Part shown: positions 24,451 through 33,755 of the stretch, piece after piece
Numbering within the stretch: position 1 is the first letter of the stretch
How the letters are laid out: each line of letters begins with the position of its first letter
Origin: Hydrogenobacter sp.
GTDB lineage: Bacteria > Aquificota > Aquificia > Aquificales > Aquificaceae
Direction: 5' to 3'
Length of the DNA stretch: 41,446 bases
Assembly (NCBI GenBank): GCA_041287335.1
Contig: JBEULM010000009.1
Coordinates: forward strand, 1 to 41,446
Program-made: the position numbers and the translations under genes
The notes under the pieces: model-generated
The model's database searches: none
What the model saw: the letters and a program-made list of their open reading frames with translations, nothing else
What the model was told of the DNA's origin: nothing

Positions 24451-25308
24451 TCAAAGTGCGGATTTTAGTATCACAAGAAAGAACTGATAGAGTATAGACA
24501 CTATACCTATGAGGTAATATAGCTTGGTAGAGCTATCCAACCTTATCCTTGATATTAGAAAACCTAAAGTCATAAGCATAGGGGAGAGGGAAGCGTTTAT
24601 AAAGTTGAGTATCCGATCCCTTTTTACGTTATCCTTTTTTCTTTCTACATTTACAAACTTCTCAAGGTTTATTGTGTACTTAGAAAAAGCTGTCAAATAA
24701 AATTTGTCCCCTTCTTTCACAAGTGCGCTTCCGTTTATAAAAATTATAGAGTCATCGCTCAGCTTTGCATCTTTTGCCATCACTAAGCTGTCATCTTTTT
24801 TGAAAAATACATCACTCAAATAATTGTCCTTTCGCTTATCTACGTAAAAAGTTACGTCCCCAAAAGTGGAAAAAGTTTTTTCTGGCATTGAGTAAAATAC
24901 GCTTACGTAATACTTGTATGTTAAGTATCTTCTTACAAAGGATACGTCCTCTTCGCAAAGCATGAAAGAAGCAACAAGAAAGGATACAAATACTGGAATA
25001 AATCTTACAAGTACTTTTGAGTATGCGCGATAAGTGGATACACCAAAAGACTCTATTATGTGAAGCCTTTTACTCTCTTTCAATTCAAAGAAAATGACGG
25101 AGGAGCTTATGAGCATAGATGTAGGCATAAAGTAAAAGAGAGAGTAAGATATCCAAAGTACCAAAAAGGGTAGAGTTTCGCTCAAAGGAAGGGATAGGAT
25201 CATTTTATCAATCCTAAGAAACTGAAAGAGCATAAAGGCAAGAGAGAATGCAAAACTGACAAGAATTGAGAGTTTAAACACCTTCCAAGCTAAAAAGCTC
25301 CACAGCAT
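24451..25308 (-). CDS. LptF/LptG (YjgP/YjgQ) family permease
   Basis: LptF and LptG form the membrane channel of the lipopolysaccharide exporter together with LptB. The 285 residues show three N-terminal membrane segments (about 10-30, 45-75, 100-118), a periplasmic beta-rich domain (about 120-225, with GDVTFYVDKR and DAKLSDDSIIFINGSAL) and C-terminal segments (about 232-282). The loop FFELKESKRLHIIESFGVS is the typical coupling region. It is shorter than the usual 350-390 residues. Which of the two paralogues it is cannot be decided. Its ATG shares one base with the stop of the TPR gene. An outer membrane with lipopolysaccharide fits the proposed group. Confidence 0.85.
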   Translation of the reverse strand: MLWSFLAWKVFKLSILVSFAFSLAFMLFQFLRIDKMILSLPLSETLPFLVLWISYSLFYFMPTSMLISSSVIFFELKESKRLHIIESFGVSTYRAYSKVLVRFIPVFVSFLVASFMLCEEDVSFVRRYLTYKYYVSVFYSMPEKTFSTFGDVTFYVDKRKDNYLSDVFFKKDDSLVMAKDAKLSDDSIIFINGSALVKEGDKFYLTAFSKYTINLEKFVNVERKKDNVKRDRILNFINASLSPMLMTLGFLISRIRLDSSTKLYYLIGIVSILYQFFLVILKSAL

Positions 25309-26945
25309 CAGTTTTTAAGTTTCTCTTTCAGCCTGTCTTCCTGTCCAGTTTCTCCTCTCTTTCCGGATTTTAAAAGTTCCATAGCTCTTTCGTAATACTT
25401 TCTGGCTTCATCTTTTCTGCCGAGCTTTACAAGTACATCACCTATGTGTTCATTTATTACGGGGTCTTCCTTTTCTTTCTCATAAGCTTTGTTCAACCAC
25501 TCGTATGCACCTTTGTAATCTCCTTTGTAGTATAGTACCCAAGCATAGCTATCCATATAAGCGGGGTTATTTTTATCTTTTGATAGGGCTTCAAGTATGA
25601 GCTTTTCCGCTTCTTTTACCCTCGCAGGACCATACCAAAGAAGAAGCGAATATCCAAGATGGTTGAGAAGCTCCGGATCACCGGGATTTAGTTCAAGAGC
25701 TTTTTTGAGATCCCCTTCGGCGCTTATGATCTGACCAAGTCTATCGTAAACTATAGCTCTCAAAAAGTACCCCCTGTAATCTTTAGGATTCAGGTCTATA
25801 GCCGTGTTTATGTAATTAAGTGCCTGTTTTGACCTTCCCTCTTCATTTAAAAGGCTTCCCATCAAGAGGTTTAGCTGGTAGCTCTTTGGCTCTATGGAAA
25901 GACCTTTTTTGAGTACATCGTGTGCCTTTTGATACTCTTTACTATCTATGTATATGCCGGCGAGCCTTTCTATAACTTTTGTATTTGTCGGATCTTTTTG
26001 GTAGAGTTTCTCGTAGATATGACGCGCTTCATTTAACTTTTTCTCAATTTCCAAGACGAGACCGTATGTATAGGCTACCTCAAGATTGTCAGGATACTTG
26101 GAGTACAGCTCACTCAATACCTTTTCAGCCTGATCATACTTGGAACTTCTCATAAGCACGAGGGCATACTGATACGTGTAGTTCTCTTGAGGATAAAGCT
26201 CGGCGAGTTTACCATATATTTCCTGTGCGTCCTCCAGTCTGTTGGTGAGGACATACAGATTGGCAAGCCTTTCAAGGGCTATCTTGTTATCGGGTGAAAC
26301 TTTGAGTACGTCTTTATATAGCTGTTCAGCTCTCGTATACTCTCCACTCTCTTCGTATATACTGCCCAGAGTTATAAATCCCGCTTCAAAGGATCTCTTT
26401 ATCTGAAGGGACTTTTCTAAGTATCGTATTGCAAGCTCTTTGTTGCCTTCGGATAGGTATATTCTCGCAAGCATGTAGTAAGGCAAAGGATTATCCGGAC
26501 TCTCTTTTGCGAGATTTTCAATAACAGCCTTTGCTTTGGAGTTTTCTCCCCTTCTGAGATACTCGTCCGCAAGAAAAAGCATGATCTCTTTTGATTTTGG
26601 TAGTACACGGTAAGCTTCCTCAAGCACTGAAAGTGCCTTATCGTATTGACCTATCATTGAATATACACTGTGCAGTGTAAGGTAAGACTCGTAATCTTTT
26701 GGATATAGACCCTTCATCCTCCTTGCTATCTCAAGAGCCTTCTCTTTCTTTTTGAGCTGGAGTTCAATTCTTACGGTATCCACAAAGAGGGTGGGAGTTG
26801 GGGATCTCTCCAAGGCTCTCATACAATAGCTTTCAGCTTTCTTAGGGTTTTCCTGCTGAAAGTACCTGCAGAAGAAATAATCGGTATAAGGGTTGTAAGC
26901 AAGAGCTGGTGCAAAAAGGAAAAGTATTAAAAAAAGATACCTCAT
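25308..26945 (-). CDS. secreted TPR-repeat protein
   Basis: The 545-residue protein has a signal peptide (MRYLFLILFLFAPALAYNP) followed by about a dozen tetratricopeptide repeats that fill nearly the whole length, e.g. PYYMLARIYLSEGNKELAIR and AYTYGLVLEIEKKLNEARH. TPR solenoids bind other proteins, so it is likely a periplasmic scaffold. A specific function cannot be assigned; the neighbouring LptF/G-family gene hints at an envelope role. It ends in a charged tail (GKRGETGQEDRLKEKLKN). Its ATG overlaps the Usp stop as ATGA. Confidence 0.85.
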   Translation of the reverse strand: MRYLFLILFLFAPALAYNPYTDYFFCRYFQQENPKKAESYCMRALERSPTPTLFVDTVRIELQLKKKEKALEIARRMKGLYPKDYESYLTLHSVYSMIGQYDKALSVLEEAYRVLPKSKEIMLFLADEYLRRGENSKAKAVIENLAKESPDNPLPYYMLARIYLSEGNKELAIRYLEKSLQIKRSFEAGFITLGSIYEESGEYTRAEQLYKDVLKVSPDNKIALERLANLYVLTNRLEDAQEIYGKLAELYPQENYTYQYALVLMRSSKYDQAEKVLSELYSKYPDNLEVAYTYGLVLEIEKKLNEARHIYEKLYQKDPTNTKVIERLAGIYIDSKEYQKAHDVLKKGLSIEPKSYQLNLLMGSLLNEEGRSKQALNYINTAIDLNPKDYRGYFLRAIVYDRLGQIISAEGDLKKALELNPGDPELLNHLGYSLLLWYGPARVKEAEKLILEALSKDKNNPAYMDSYAWVLYYKGDYKGAYEWLNKAYEKEKEDPVINEHIGDVLVKLGRKDEARKYYERAMELLKSGKRGETGQEDRLKEKLKN

Positions 26946-27832
26946 TGAATACTCCTGTGTATAAGTATAGGGATCTCTGCCTTCCTGAGAACTTCCGAAG
27001 ATGTGCTTCCCAAAAGGACTCTTTGAAGAGTGGAAAGTCCCCTGCTCCCCATAACTAAAAGGTCAACATCTTTATCACTTCTGAGGTAATCAAGTATGGC
27101 TTGAACTGGAGTTCCTTCCATTTTTTTTACTTGCGTATCAAATCCCTCCTCTTTAGCTTTGTTCTTGAGCTTTGCAAGGTATTTTTCTTTCTCTTCTCTG
27201 TAGCGCTCGCTTATCACGTCCTTTATGTTTGTTACCACAGGTAGCTCTATGGTTTCTTCCACGTGAAGGATCGTTATGCTGGGTCTGAAGGGTTTTAAAA
27301 GCTTTAAAGAAAAGTCAAATGCCTCGTCGGCGTATTTGGAAAGGTCATGAGCTATGACTACCTTTTTGAAGCTTTCTATTTCTTTGCCCTTGATTACAAG
27401 AAGGGGTTTTTTTGTGTACCTTGCTACCTTCTCAGCAGTTGAGCCTACAAGTATTTTCTCTACAAGACCTTTCCTATGGCTTCCCATCAAGATGAGATCA
27501 AAGAGATCCTCCCTTTCAAGGATGGTTTCAGCGGGATCACCTATATCAACCGCAAGTTCTACAGACAGGGGTTTTAAAAAGTCCGCAAGACCGGAAAGTT
27601 TTTGCATAGCTTCTTCTTCCTTCTTCTTTTCAAGGTCAGAGAGAAGCTCAAGATCTACGACACTCATACCAAAACTTTCAGGATAAGGCAGGTAAAGTAT
27701 TGGTGATACTACGTGAAGGAGAGTTACCTTAGCTTGATGAGTTTGCGCTATGTTTTTTGCTAACCTGATGATCTGATTTGTTATCTCTGTAAAGTCTACC
27801 GGCACAAGTAACTTCATAGTATCTTCACTCAT
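26942..27832 (-). CDS. universal stress protein with two Usp domains
   Basis: Two tandem Usp domains fill 296 residues (about 5-145 and 152-295). Each ends with the ATP-binding pattern: MGSHRKGLVEKILVGST in the first and MGSRGLSTLQRVLLGSTSSE in the second. Both halves are therefore probably nucleotide-binding. Tandem Usp proteins act in stress survival, but their targets are rarely known. The start MSEDTMKLLVPVDF is used (27832), preceded by GAGGG. A later ATG (residue 6) is possible. It lies between suhB and the TPR gene in one long minus-strand run. Confidence 0.92.
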   Translation of the reverse strand: MSEDTMKLLVPVDFTEITNQIIRLAKNIAQTHQAKVTLLHVVSPILYLPYPESFGMSVVDLELLSDLEKKKEEEAMQKLSGLADFLKPLSVELAVDIGDPAETILEREDLFDLILMGSHRKGLVEKILVGSTAEKVARYTKKPLLVIKGKEIESFKKVVIAHDLSKYADEAFDFSLKLLKPFRPSITILHVEETIELPVVTNIKDVISERYREEKEKYLAKLKNKAKEEGFDTQVKKMEGTPVQAILDYLRSDKDVDLLVMGSRGLSTLQRVLLGSTSSEVLRKAEIPILIHRSIQ

Positions 27833-27833
27833 G

Positions 27834-28622
27834 TTATAAACCCTCTAAATTAGATTTTACCGCATCTTCTATATAAGGGTAAGATCCTTGTGTACCTGCA
27901 AGTACGTCAGTTCCCAAAGATAGCCCTTTTGTGAGAAAAACTTTTCCGCCCGCCTCCTTTACTATGAGTGTACCTGCGCATATATCCCAAGGGTTTAGCT
28001 CAAACTCCACAAGCCCATCAAACACTCCTTCAGCAACAAAGCACAGATCCACAGCTGCGGCTCCAGGTCTCCTCATAGCTCCTGCTTTATCAAAAAGCTC
28101 TCTGAATATCCTCCAGTAGATGTTGAGATCCCTCTTTGCCCTCGAAGGAAAGCCGTAAGCAATGAAGAACTGTTTTACATGCGTTCTTTGGCTCACCGTT
28201 ATTCTTTTACCGTTTTTGTATGCACCTCCATTTTTAAAAGCCCAGTAAAGTGCATCAAAATGAGGAAGATAAACAGCCCCCACTATGGGTTCTCTGCGAT
28301 AAGTTAAGCCTACTGATACTCCAAAGATGGGAAAACCCGCTATGTAGTTTTTTGTACCGTCAAGGGGATCTATGTACCATACATAATCGTTGCTGTCAGC
28401 CCCACCTTCCTCTTCCCCTACTATGTCGTGATCCGGAAAGTTTAACCTTATGTACCTTCTTATTCTCTCTTCGGAGCTTTTGTCCACAATGCTCACCACA
28501 TCTTTCTCTGACTTTTCTTCCACATCCTTTTGAGAAAGCTTTCCGAAGTGTTCCTTCAGCACTAAACCGCCTATGAGAGCTGATTCTTTGGCAACTTTGA
28601 GAAAAGTTTCTAAGTTTTCCAT
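27834..28622 (-). CDS. suhB: inositol monophosphatase family protein (SuhB-like)
   Basis: This is a Mg-dependent sugar/inositol phosphatase of 262 residues. The metal-binding motifs are intact: DIVGEEEGG, WYIDPLDGTKNY (the DPxDGT signature) and NPWDICAG (the WDxAAG-type motif, with C for A). Substrates in this family include inositol-1-phosphate, fructose-1,6-bisphosphate and PAP. In thermophiles such proteins often act as fructose bisphosphatases too, so the exact substrate is open. TATACT lies 12 bases before the ATG with no ribosome site, which may indicate its own short-leader transcript besides readthrough from the dehydrogenase operon. Confidence 0.9.
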   Translation of the reverse strand: MENLETFLKVAKESALIGGLVLKEHFGKLSQKDVEEKSEKDVVSIVDKSSEERIRRYIRLNFPDHDIVGEEEGGADSNDYVWYIDPLDGTKNYIAGFPIFGVSVGLTYRREPIVGAVYLPHFDALYWAFKNGGAYKNGKRITVSQRTHVKQFFIAYGFPSRAKRDLNIYWRIFRELFDKAGAMRRPGAAAVDLCFVAEGVFDGLVEFELNPWDICAGTLIVKEAGGKVFLTKGLSLGTDVLAGTQGSYPYIEDAVKSNLEGL

Positions 28623-28640
28623 AGGGTTTAAAAAAGTATA

Positions 28641-29909
28641 TCACATAAGCCTCAAAAAAGGTATCTCACTCAGCGTGGGATGGGGGATAGGAAGCCTTGA
28701 CATCAGATTGAGATCCAGCTCAGCGTGAAGGGAAACCGTAATGCTTGATATCACTTCTCCCGCACCCTTTGAGAGTATCTCGCATCCTATGAGAAAGCCC
28801 TTACTATCAAAGTAAAGAAAACACATACCATCTTCCGAATGGTGTATGTGAGAAGATGCAAACGCTCTAAGACTAACACTCTTTTCGGTATATCTTATTC
28901 CCCTTTTTTCAAGATCTACTTTAGTTAGTCCCACCTTAGCATAGGAGAGGGGTAAAGTGTACAGCACGTAAGGTACATCTTCTGGTTTTATGTAAAAGCC
29001 TTTCTCTCCGAGTATCCTCTTGCTAACGCTTATGGATTGTAGTCTCGCAGCGTGAGCAGTTTGAGAAAGTCCGTTTACATCACCTACTGCATAGTGATCC
29101 CTTATTGAAGCCTCGTAATGCGCATCAACGATAATATGACCGTACTCATCTTTTTGTAACAGATTCCCCACGTACTCGGAATTGGGAATCCTCTTTTTAA
29201 CGAGAAGCGTAGTATTTTCAACTTCCTTTTTAAAGTCTCTGGAAGTATACAAACTTATCCCTAAAGAATCAAGATTCTTAAGTAATCTGTTTTTTATACT
29301 CGGATGTGAGAAGCTAAGAGGATCATCAAAGTAAAGTCTCACCTGAGAACCAAGTATGGCAAAAAAGGTAGCAAACTCAAAAGCGATCGGATCATCTCCT
29401 ACTATGTCAAGTTTTTCTGGAAGGCTATCTAAGTTAAGTATGTGATCCGTGGTTAATACCTTTCTACCGTCAGGATCAATGCCAAAGCCGGACGCTTGTC
29501 TCTTACCTGTATTTATTATTATGTACCTACCTTTTATATACCTTTCTCCAACACTTACCGTGTATTTATCCGTAAGCCTTCCTTCACCGTAAAGTAAATC
29601 TATGCCTTTTAGGAGCTTCTCTATATCATCCCTAAGCCTTTTTCTAAGTTTGTCCTTATGCTCCACAAGGCTTTTAAGTTTTAGATTTCCATCCTTCCAA
29701 TCTATGAGTCTTGACATTTTCATATCGTACAATTTTTGAGCCTCAAATAGATAAAGCTTTGTAGGTATGCATCCATAATGGAGACATACACCACCTAAGT
29801 TTTCCCTTTCTTTTTCCACTATGGCTACCTTTAGTCCTCTGTTTCTGAGAAGCTCAGCACCGGTATAAGCCAGCCCTCCACCTAGTATAATCACATCGTA
29901 ATCAAACAT
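28641..29909 (-). CDS. lpdA: dihydrolipoamide dehydrogenase (E3)-like flavoprotein
   Basis: E3 reoxidises the dihydrolipoyl arm of E2 and reduces NAD. The 422 residues have an N-terminal FAD motif (LGGGLAYTGAE, slightly unusual), the redox disulfide C42 and C47 in GGVCLHYGCIPTK, and YAVGDVNGLSQTAH for the second FAD contact. The C-terminal acid-base pair H410 and E415 sits in HPTLSE. The length is at the short end (usually 450-480). Position directly after E2, with one base between, supports the E3 role over mercuric or glutathione reductase. The NAD-binding core (KLDIVGDDPIAFEFA) lacks the classic GxGxxG: it has GDDPIA, which could alter coenzyme use. Confidence 0.85.
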   Translation of the reverse strand: MFDYDVIILGGGLAYTGAELLRNRGLKVAIVEKERENLGGVCLHYGCIPTKLYLFEAQKLYDMKMSRLIDWKDGNLKLKSLVEHKDKLRKRLRDDIEKLLKGIDLLYGEGRLTDKYTVSVGERYIKGRYIIINTGKRQASGFGIDPDGRKVLTTDHILNLDSLPEKLDIVGDDPIAFEFATFFAILGSQVRLYFDDPLSFSHPSIKNRLLKNLDSLGISLYTSRDFKKEVENTTLLVKKRIPNSEYVGNLLQKDEYGHIIVDAHYEASIRDHYAVGDVNGLSQTAHAARLQSISVSKRILGEKGFYIKPEDVPYVLYTLPLSYAKVGLTKVDLEKRGIRYTEKSVSLRAFASSHIHHSEDGMCFLYFDSKGFLIGCEILSKGAGEVISSITVSLHAELDLNLMSRLPIPHPTLSEIPFLRLM

Positions 29910-31148
29910 TTATAGATCCTTCTTTAAAGACTTCAGGTAATTTTTGTCAAGTACCTTCTCCTTCAGGTACTTTACGAATAGAGCTCCGTGAGTACCGTTG
30001 ACCGCTCTGTGATCAAAGGTGAAGTTTACACTTGCCCTGCCGTCTTCACCGAGCGCGCCAACCGACATTATACACACCTGACCGTAGGGTATGACCGCGT
30101 CAAAGGAGGTTATTCCGAACATACCCATATTGGATAAGGTGAGTGTTCCACTTTTTAAGTCTTCTAAGGTGAGCCTACCAGTCTGCGCCTTTTCTTTAAG
30201 TTCTTTCACCTCCTTAGCTATATCGGGAAGATTTTTTCTGTTTACCTTTTTTACGATTGGGGCATAAAGCTCGTCACCTATGGATATTGCAACTCCAACA
30301 TTCGCATTAGGCATTATAAGGTAGTGATCTTCTTCAACTGTAGCTCTCAACCTATCAAAGTACATCATCGCATCACCTACGATCTTTACAAGCCAGTGTG
30401 TTAGGGTGATGTCTTTGTCCCAAGGTATTAAAGACAGATCAAAGGTTTCGTATATTCTAAAGTGTGGGTGTTGTATGCTCTTAGTAAGATTAGCTATTAG
30501 ACTCCTTTGAACGCTTGATATGGGTACTTTTTTGGGTATATCAAACTCCTCAATGTATTCCGAAAGCATATCCTCGTTTATCTTTTCACCCTTAAAAAAC
30601 TCTACGAGCTTTTCTGGATCTATAGGGTAATCTTTCAAAGTCTCAAGTGCTTTGGGTGTAAAGTATCTCTCATTGAGGAGTTTTTTTATATCTTTTTCGT
30701 GCGCCGGTGAAGGTAGTTTCCCTTCCTTTTGAAGCTCTGATATATTTACTCCGTATTTAGAAGCTATAACCCTTGCATACGGAGATGCAAAACCGGGAGG
30801 AAGCTCTATCCTTCCTTCTGCTTTTATTTCCTCCCTCTTTTCTTCCACTTTTTCCGCAACTCTTTCTTCAGTTTTTATCTCCACAGGTTTTTCTACGGCA
30901 GGTCTCTTTTCAGTTAGTTCTATTATGGCTATAGGTGTTTTTACAGGTACTTCTTCACCTTCCTTTGTGATGATCTTTTTAATAATTCCACTTCTAAAAG
31001 ATTGAAGCTCCATAACAGCCTTTTCAGCTTCTATCTCGGCTAAAACTTCTCCTTTCTCCACATAGTCACCTTCCTTTTTTATCCAACGCACTATTTTCCC
31101 TCTTTCCATAGTGTCAGAAAATTGAGGCATAACTACCTCATAATCCAT
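29910..31148 (-). CDS. pdhC: dihydrolipoyl acyltransferase (E2) of a 2-oxoacid dehydrogenase complex
   Basis: E2 forms the core of the complex and transfers the acyl group to CoA. The 412 residues contain one lipoyl domain with the lipoylated K43 (IEAEKAVMEL), a Lys/Glu-rich linker (about 80-115), a subunit-binding domain (FASPYARVIASKYGV, about 120-160) and the catalytic acyltransferase domain (about 205-412). The active-site motif, normally DHRxxDG, is DHRAVNG: H380 is present, but the aspartate is N384. Some natural E2 proteins also vary there, so activity is likely. It overlaps E1 beta by 11 bases. Pyruvate is the probable substrate; a branched-chain or acetoin complex is the alternative. 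Confidence 0.9.
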   Translation of the reverse strand: MDYEVVMPQFSDTMERGKIVRWIKKEGDYVEKGEVLAEIEAEKAVMELQSFRSGIIKKIITKEGEEVPVKTPIAIIELTEKRPAVEKPVEIKTEERVAEKVEEKREEIKAEGRIELPPGFASPYARVIASKYGVNISELQKEGKLPSPAHEKDIKKLLNERYFTPKALETLKDYPIDPEKLVEFFKGEKINEDMLSEYIEEFDIPKKVPISSVQRSLIANLTKSIQHPHFRIYETFDLSLIPWDKDITLTHWLVKIVGDAMMYFDRLRATVEEDHYLIMPNANVGVAISIGDELYAPIVKKVNRKNLPDIAKEVKELKEKAQTGRLTLEDLKSGTLTLSNMGMFGITSFDAVIPYGQVCIMSVGALGEDGRASVNFTFDHRAVNGTHGALFVKYLKEKVLDKNYLKSLKKDL

Positions 31149-32115
31149 GTCTCTTCCCCCATTGGAGTATCTGGTGGTATATACTTTCCGGTGTAGGTAT
31201 GGCTAAGAGCTCAAGTTTCCTGCTATAGGGTATGGGAACTTCCTCCCCTGCTATCCTCAAAGGTGGAGCATCCAAAAAGTAAAACATCTCTTCGCTAACT
31301 CTGGCTGAAATTTCTGCACCCAGTCCGAGACTTTTTGGTGCTTCGTAAACAATGACAAGTCTCCTTGTATTCTTCACTGAGTTATATATGGTTTCAAAAT
31401 CTATAGGTCTCAGAGAGAGAAGATCTATAACTTGACACGATATATCTTCTCTTTCTTTTAAGTACTCGCAAGCTTTTAAAACATCATGAACCATTTTAAG
31501 GTAAGACACTACAGTTATGTCTTTGCCTTCCCTTAAAACCCTCGCCTTAAAAGGGTCAAAGTTCTTCACGTACTCAAATTCAAAATCCATAGGATAAAGG
31601 AGTGTGTGTTCGAGAAGTATAACTGGATCGTCAAGCTTTATAGCGTAAAGTGTTATGTGATAGGCGCTTGTTGCATCGGAAGAGCAAAAGACATAAATGC
31701 CGGGAACAGATGCGAACATGTGTTCCAGACTCTGAGAATGTTGAGCTGCGAGCTGTTTACCAACCCCTTGAGGCATTCGTACTACGAGCGGTAAGGCTAT
31801 CTTCCCACCACTCATATACCTGAGTTTGGACATGTTGTTTACTATCTGATCCATGGCAAGCATAGAGAAGTTCGCCGTCATGATCTCCGCAACGGGTCTT
31901 AATCCCATCATCGCCATGCCTATGGCTGTCCCTACTATGGAGTTTTCCGCTATAGGTGTGTCTATTACCCTCCTTTGTCCGTACTTAGCAAAGAGTCCAT
32001 CCGTTACTTTGTAGTTACCTCCGTAAAAACCCACATCCTCCCCAAGTATAACTACCCTCGGATCTGTCTCCATGGCATGGTCAAGAGCTAAGTTTATGGC
32101 ATCACGGTATAACAT
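31138..32115 (-). CDS. pdhB: 2-oxoacid dehydrogenase E1 beta subunit
   Basis: E1 beta pairs with E1 alpha to bind thiamine diphosphate and decarboxylate the 2-oxoacid. About 325 residues begin MLYRDAINLALDHAM, with the conserved segments VILGEDVGFYGG, RVIDTPIAENSIVGTAIGMA and QHSQSLEHMFASVPG (which holds the active-site histidines). The ORF extends to 32184, but the family start and GGAG upstream support the ATG at 32115, overlapping E1 alpha by 14 bases. The order alpha-beta-E2-E3 is complete in this operon. Confidence 0.92.
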   Translation of the reverse strand: MLYRDAINLALDHAMETDPRVVILGEDVGFYGGNYKVTDGLFAKYGQRRVIDTPIAENSIVGTAIGMAMMGLRPVAEIMTANFSMLAMDQIVNNMSKLRYMSGGKIALPLVVRMPQGVGKQLAAQHSQSLEHMFASVPGIYVFCSSDATSAYHITLYAIKLDDPVILLEHTLLYPMDFEFEYVKNFDPFKARVLREGKDITVVSYLKMVHDVLKACEYLKEREDISCQVIDLLSLRPIDFETIYNSVKNTRRLVIVYEAPKSLGLGAEISARVSEEMFYFLDAPPLRIAGEEVPIPYSRKLELLAIPTPESIYHQILQWGKRHGL

Positions 32116-33073
32116 CCGCACAAACTCCACAGTATATATCTTTGTATAGCTCTTCAAGTTCAGGTTCGGGCGAGCTGAGAGCAAACTCCACAGCTTCCTC
32201 TATTATCTGGGATACTCTCTCATCCATCAGTCTTATCTGCTCTTCCGTGAGCCATCCCGTTTTTAAGGCTCTTATTTTCAGGTTCTCTATGGGATCTTTT
32301 TTTCTATATGTTTCCATCTCTCTCGGGGATCTGTAGTCACCTTTGTCAGCCATAGAGTGTCCTTCGTATCTGTAGGTGATAGCTTCTATAAAGTAGGGTT
32401 TACCATACTCCTCCAAGTACTTTTTTGCACCGACGACAGCATCGTAAACCGCAAAAACATCCATACCGTCTACTTGTACAGCTGGCATGTAATCTTTCGC
32501 TTTCAGGTATATGTCTTTGAAGGCTGAAACTCTATCTATCCTTGTACCTATTGCGTAGAAGTTATTTTCGCATAAAAAAAGGACAGGTACTTCCCAAACA
32601 ACCGCGAGATTTATAGACTCAAAAAAGCTTCCTCCGTTTGTAGCTCCGTCACCAAAGATGGCAAGAACTCCCGCTCTTTCCCCCATATACTTTCTGGCAT
32701 AAGCCGCTCCTACCGCGTGGGGCAGGTGAGCGCCTACTATGGCATTCCCTCCGTAAAAGTCAAGTTTTGGCTCGTAAAGGTGCATAGAACCACCCTTACC
32801 TTTTGAAACACCTGTCACCTTACCGAAAAGCTCAGCCATTATGAGTTTGGGATCCATACCCCTTGCAAGAGCAAGCACATGCTCTCTGTAAGGGCAAAAG
32901 AGGTCCCCTTTGCCAAAACCAAAAACCGCACCTACGCTGACCGCTTCCTGTCCTATGTCAAGATGCAAAAATCCGCCTATGTTCCCCTTCATGTATTCTT
33001 CCTTCGCCCTCATTTCCAGCTCCCTACCCAATCTCATATAAAAGTAAAACTTTTCAGCCAGACTTTGACTCAT
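32102..33073 (-). CDS. pdhA: 2-oxoacid dehydrogenase E1 alpha subunit
   Basis: E1 alpha carries the thiamine diphosphate fold. The 323 residues contain the ThDP-Mg motif GDGATNGGSFFESINLA through CENNFYAIGT. GKGGSMHLY is the typical E1 alpha segment and YRYEGHSMADKGDYR the phosphorylation-loop region. The ATG at 33073 is preferred over a GTG one codon earlier; GGGGGA lies just upstream. A promoter precedes it, so this is the first gene of the dehydrogenase operon. Sequence alone cannot separate pyruvate from acetoin or branched-chain substrates, although the layout is like pyruvate/acetoin complexes. Confidence 0.92.
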   Translation of the reverse strand: MSQSLAEKFYFYMRLGRELEMRAKEEYMKGNIGGFLHLDIGQEAVSVGAVFGFGKGDLFCPYREHVLALARGMDPKLIMAELFGKVTGVSKGKGGSMHLYEPKLDFYGGNAIVGAHLPHAVGAAYARKYMGERAGVLAIFGDGATNGGSFFESINLAVVWEVPVLFLCENNFYAIGTRIDRVSAFKDIYLKAKDYMPAVQVDGMDVFAVYDAVVGAKKYLEEYGKPYFIEAITYRYEGHSMADKGDYRSPREMETYRKKDPIENLKIRALKTGWLTEEQIRLMDERVSQIIEEAVEFALSSPEPELEELYKDIYCGVCADVIP

Positions 33074-33090
33074 CACATTCCCCCAAATTA

Positions 33091-33119
33091 ATTATCATAC
33101 AGTTTTTAAAAGAACTCAA
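33091..33119 (-). promoter_or_regulatory. promoter of the dehydrogenase operon
   Basis: On minus, TTGAGT (33119-33114, inside the end of purN) and GATAAT (33096-33091) are separated by exactly 17 bases. The predicted start near 33084 leaves about 11 bases with a GGGGGA ribosome site before pdhA. Confidence 0.6.
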
Positions 33120-33753
33120 GCTCGGGATTTACTGGAATGGTACCGTACCTTGCCCCTTCCACTATCGCCTTCCTGCCAACTACTTTTACCCTACCTTCGC
33201 ATATCCATCTTACTGCTTGAGGAAGGATTCTGTGTTCGTATGAAAGTATGCGGTGTGATAGAGAGTCCTCCGTATCTTCCGGAAGTACAGGTACACAAGC
33301 CTGAACTATTACTGGTCCGCTGTCTAACTCCTCAGTCACAAAATGAACTGTACAACCCGTTATCTTAGAGCCGAATTCTAAAGCTTGTCTTTGGGCATTC
33401 TTTCCCAAAAAGGCGGGCGTAAGAGAAGGGTGTATGTTTATGATCTTCATAGGGAAAGCTCTTATAAAGTAGGGAGACAAAATGCGCATAAAACCTGCAA
33501 GTACAATGAGATCAACACCTACCTCTTCCAACCTTCTGAGCATCTCCTCTTCAAAAGATTCCGTAGTATCAAAATCCCTCCTCCTTACTATTGTATAAGG
33601 TATGTTGTGCGCCTTGCACCTCTCTATAGCGTAAGCTCCAGATCTATCAGATATCACCATGTTTATACTGCAATGAAGTTTGCCAGAGCTTATTGCGTCT
33701 ATGAGAGCTTGTAGGTTAGACCCCCTACCTGACACGAGTATACCTAATTTCAT
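33106..33753 (-). CDS. purN: phosphoribosylglycinamide formyltransferase (GAR transformylase)
   Basis: PurN transfers formyl from 10-formyl-tetrahydrofolate to GAR, the third step of purine synthesis. The 215 residues start [20 protein letters not shown], the phosphate-binding loop. The catalytic set is intact: the N and H of INIHPSL, and the D of [18 protein letters not shown] is the folate-site segment. TATACT lies 8 bases before the ATG at 33753 with no ribosome site, so the message is probably leaderless or nearly so. It is divergent from the hibernation factor gene. Confidence 0.95.
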   Translation of the reverse strand: MKLGILVSGRGSNLQALIDAISSGKLHCSINMVISDRSGAYAIERCKAHNIPYTIVRRRDFDTTESFEEEMLRRLEEVGVDLIVLAGFMRILSPYFIRAFPMKIINIHPSLTPAFLGKNAQRQALEFGSKITGCTVHFVTEELDSGPVIVQACVPVLPEDTEDSLSHRILSYEHRILPQAVRWICEGRVKVVGRKAIVEGARYGTIPVNPELEFF

Positions 33754-33755
33754 GT

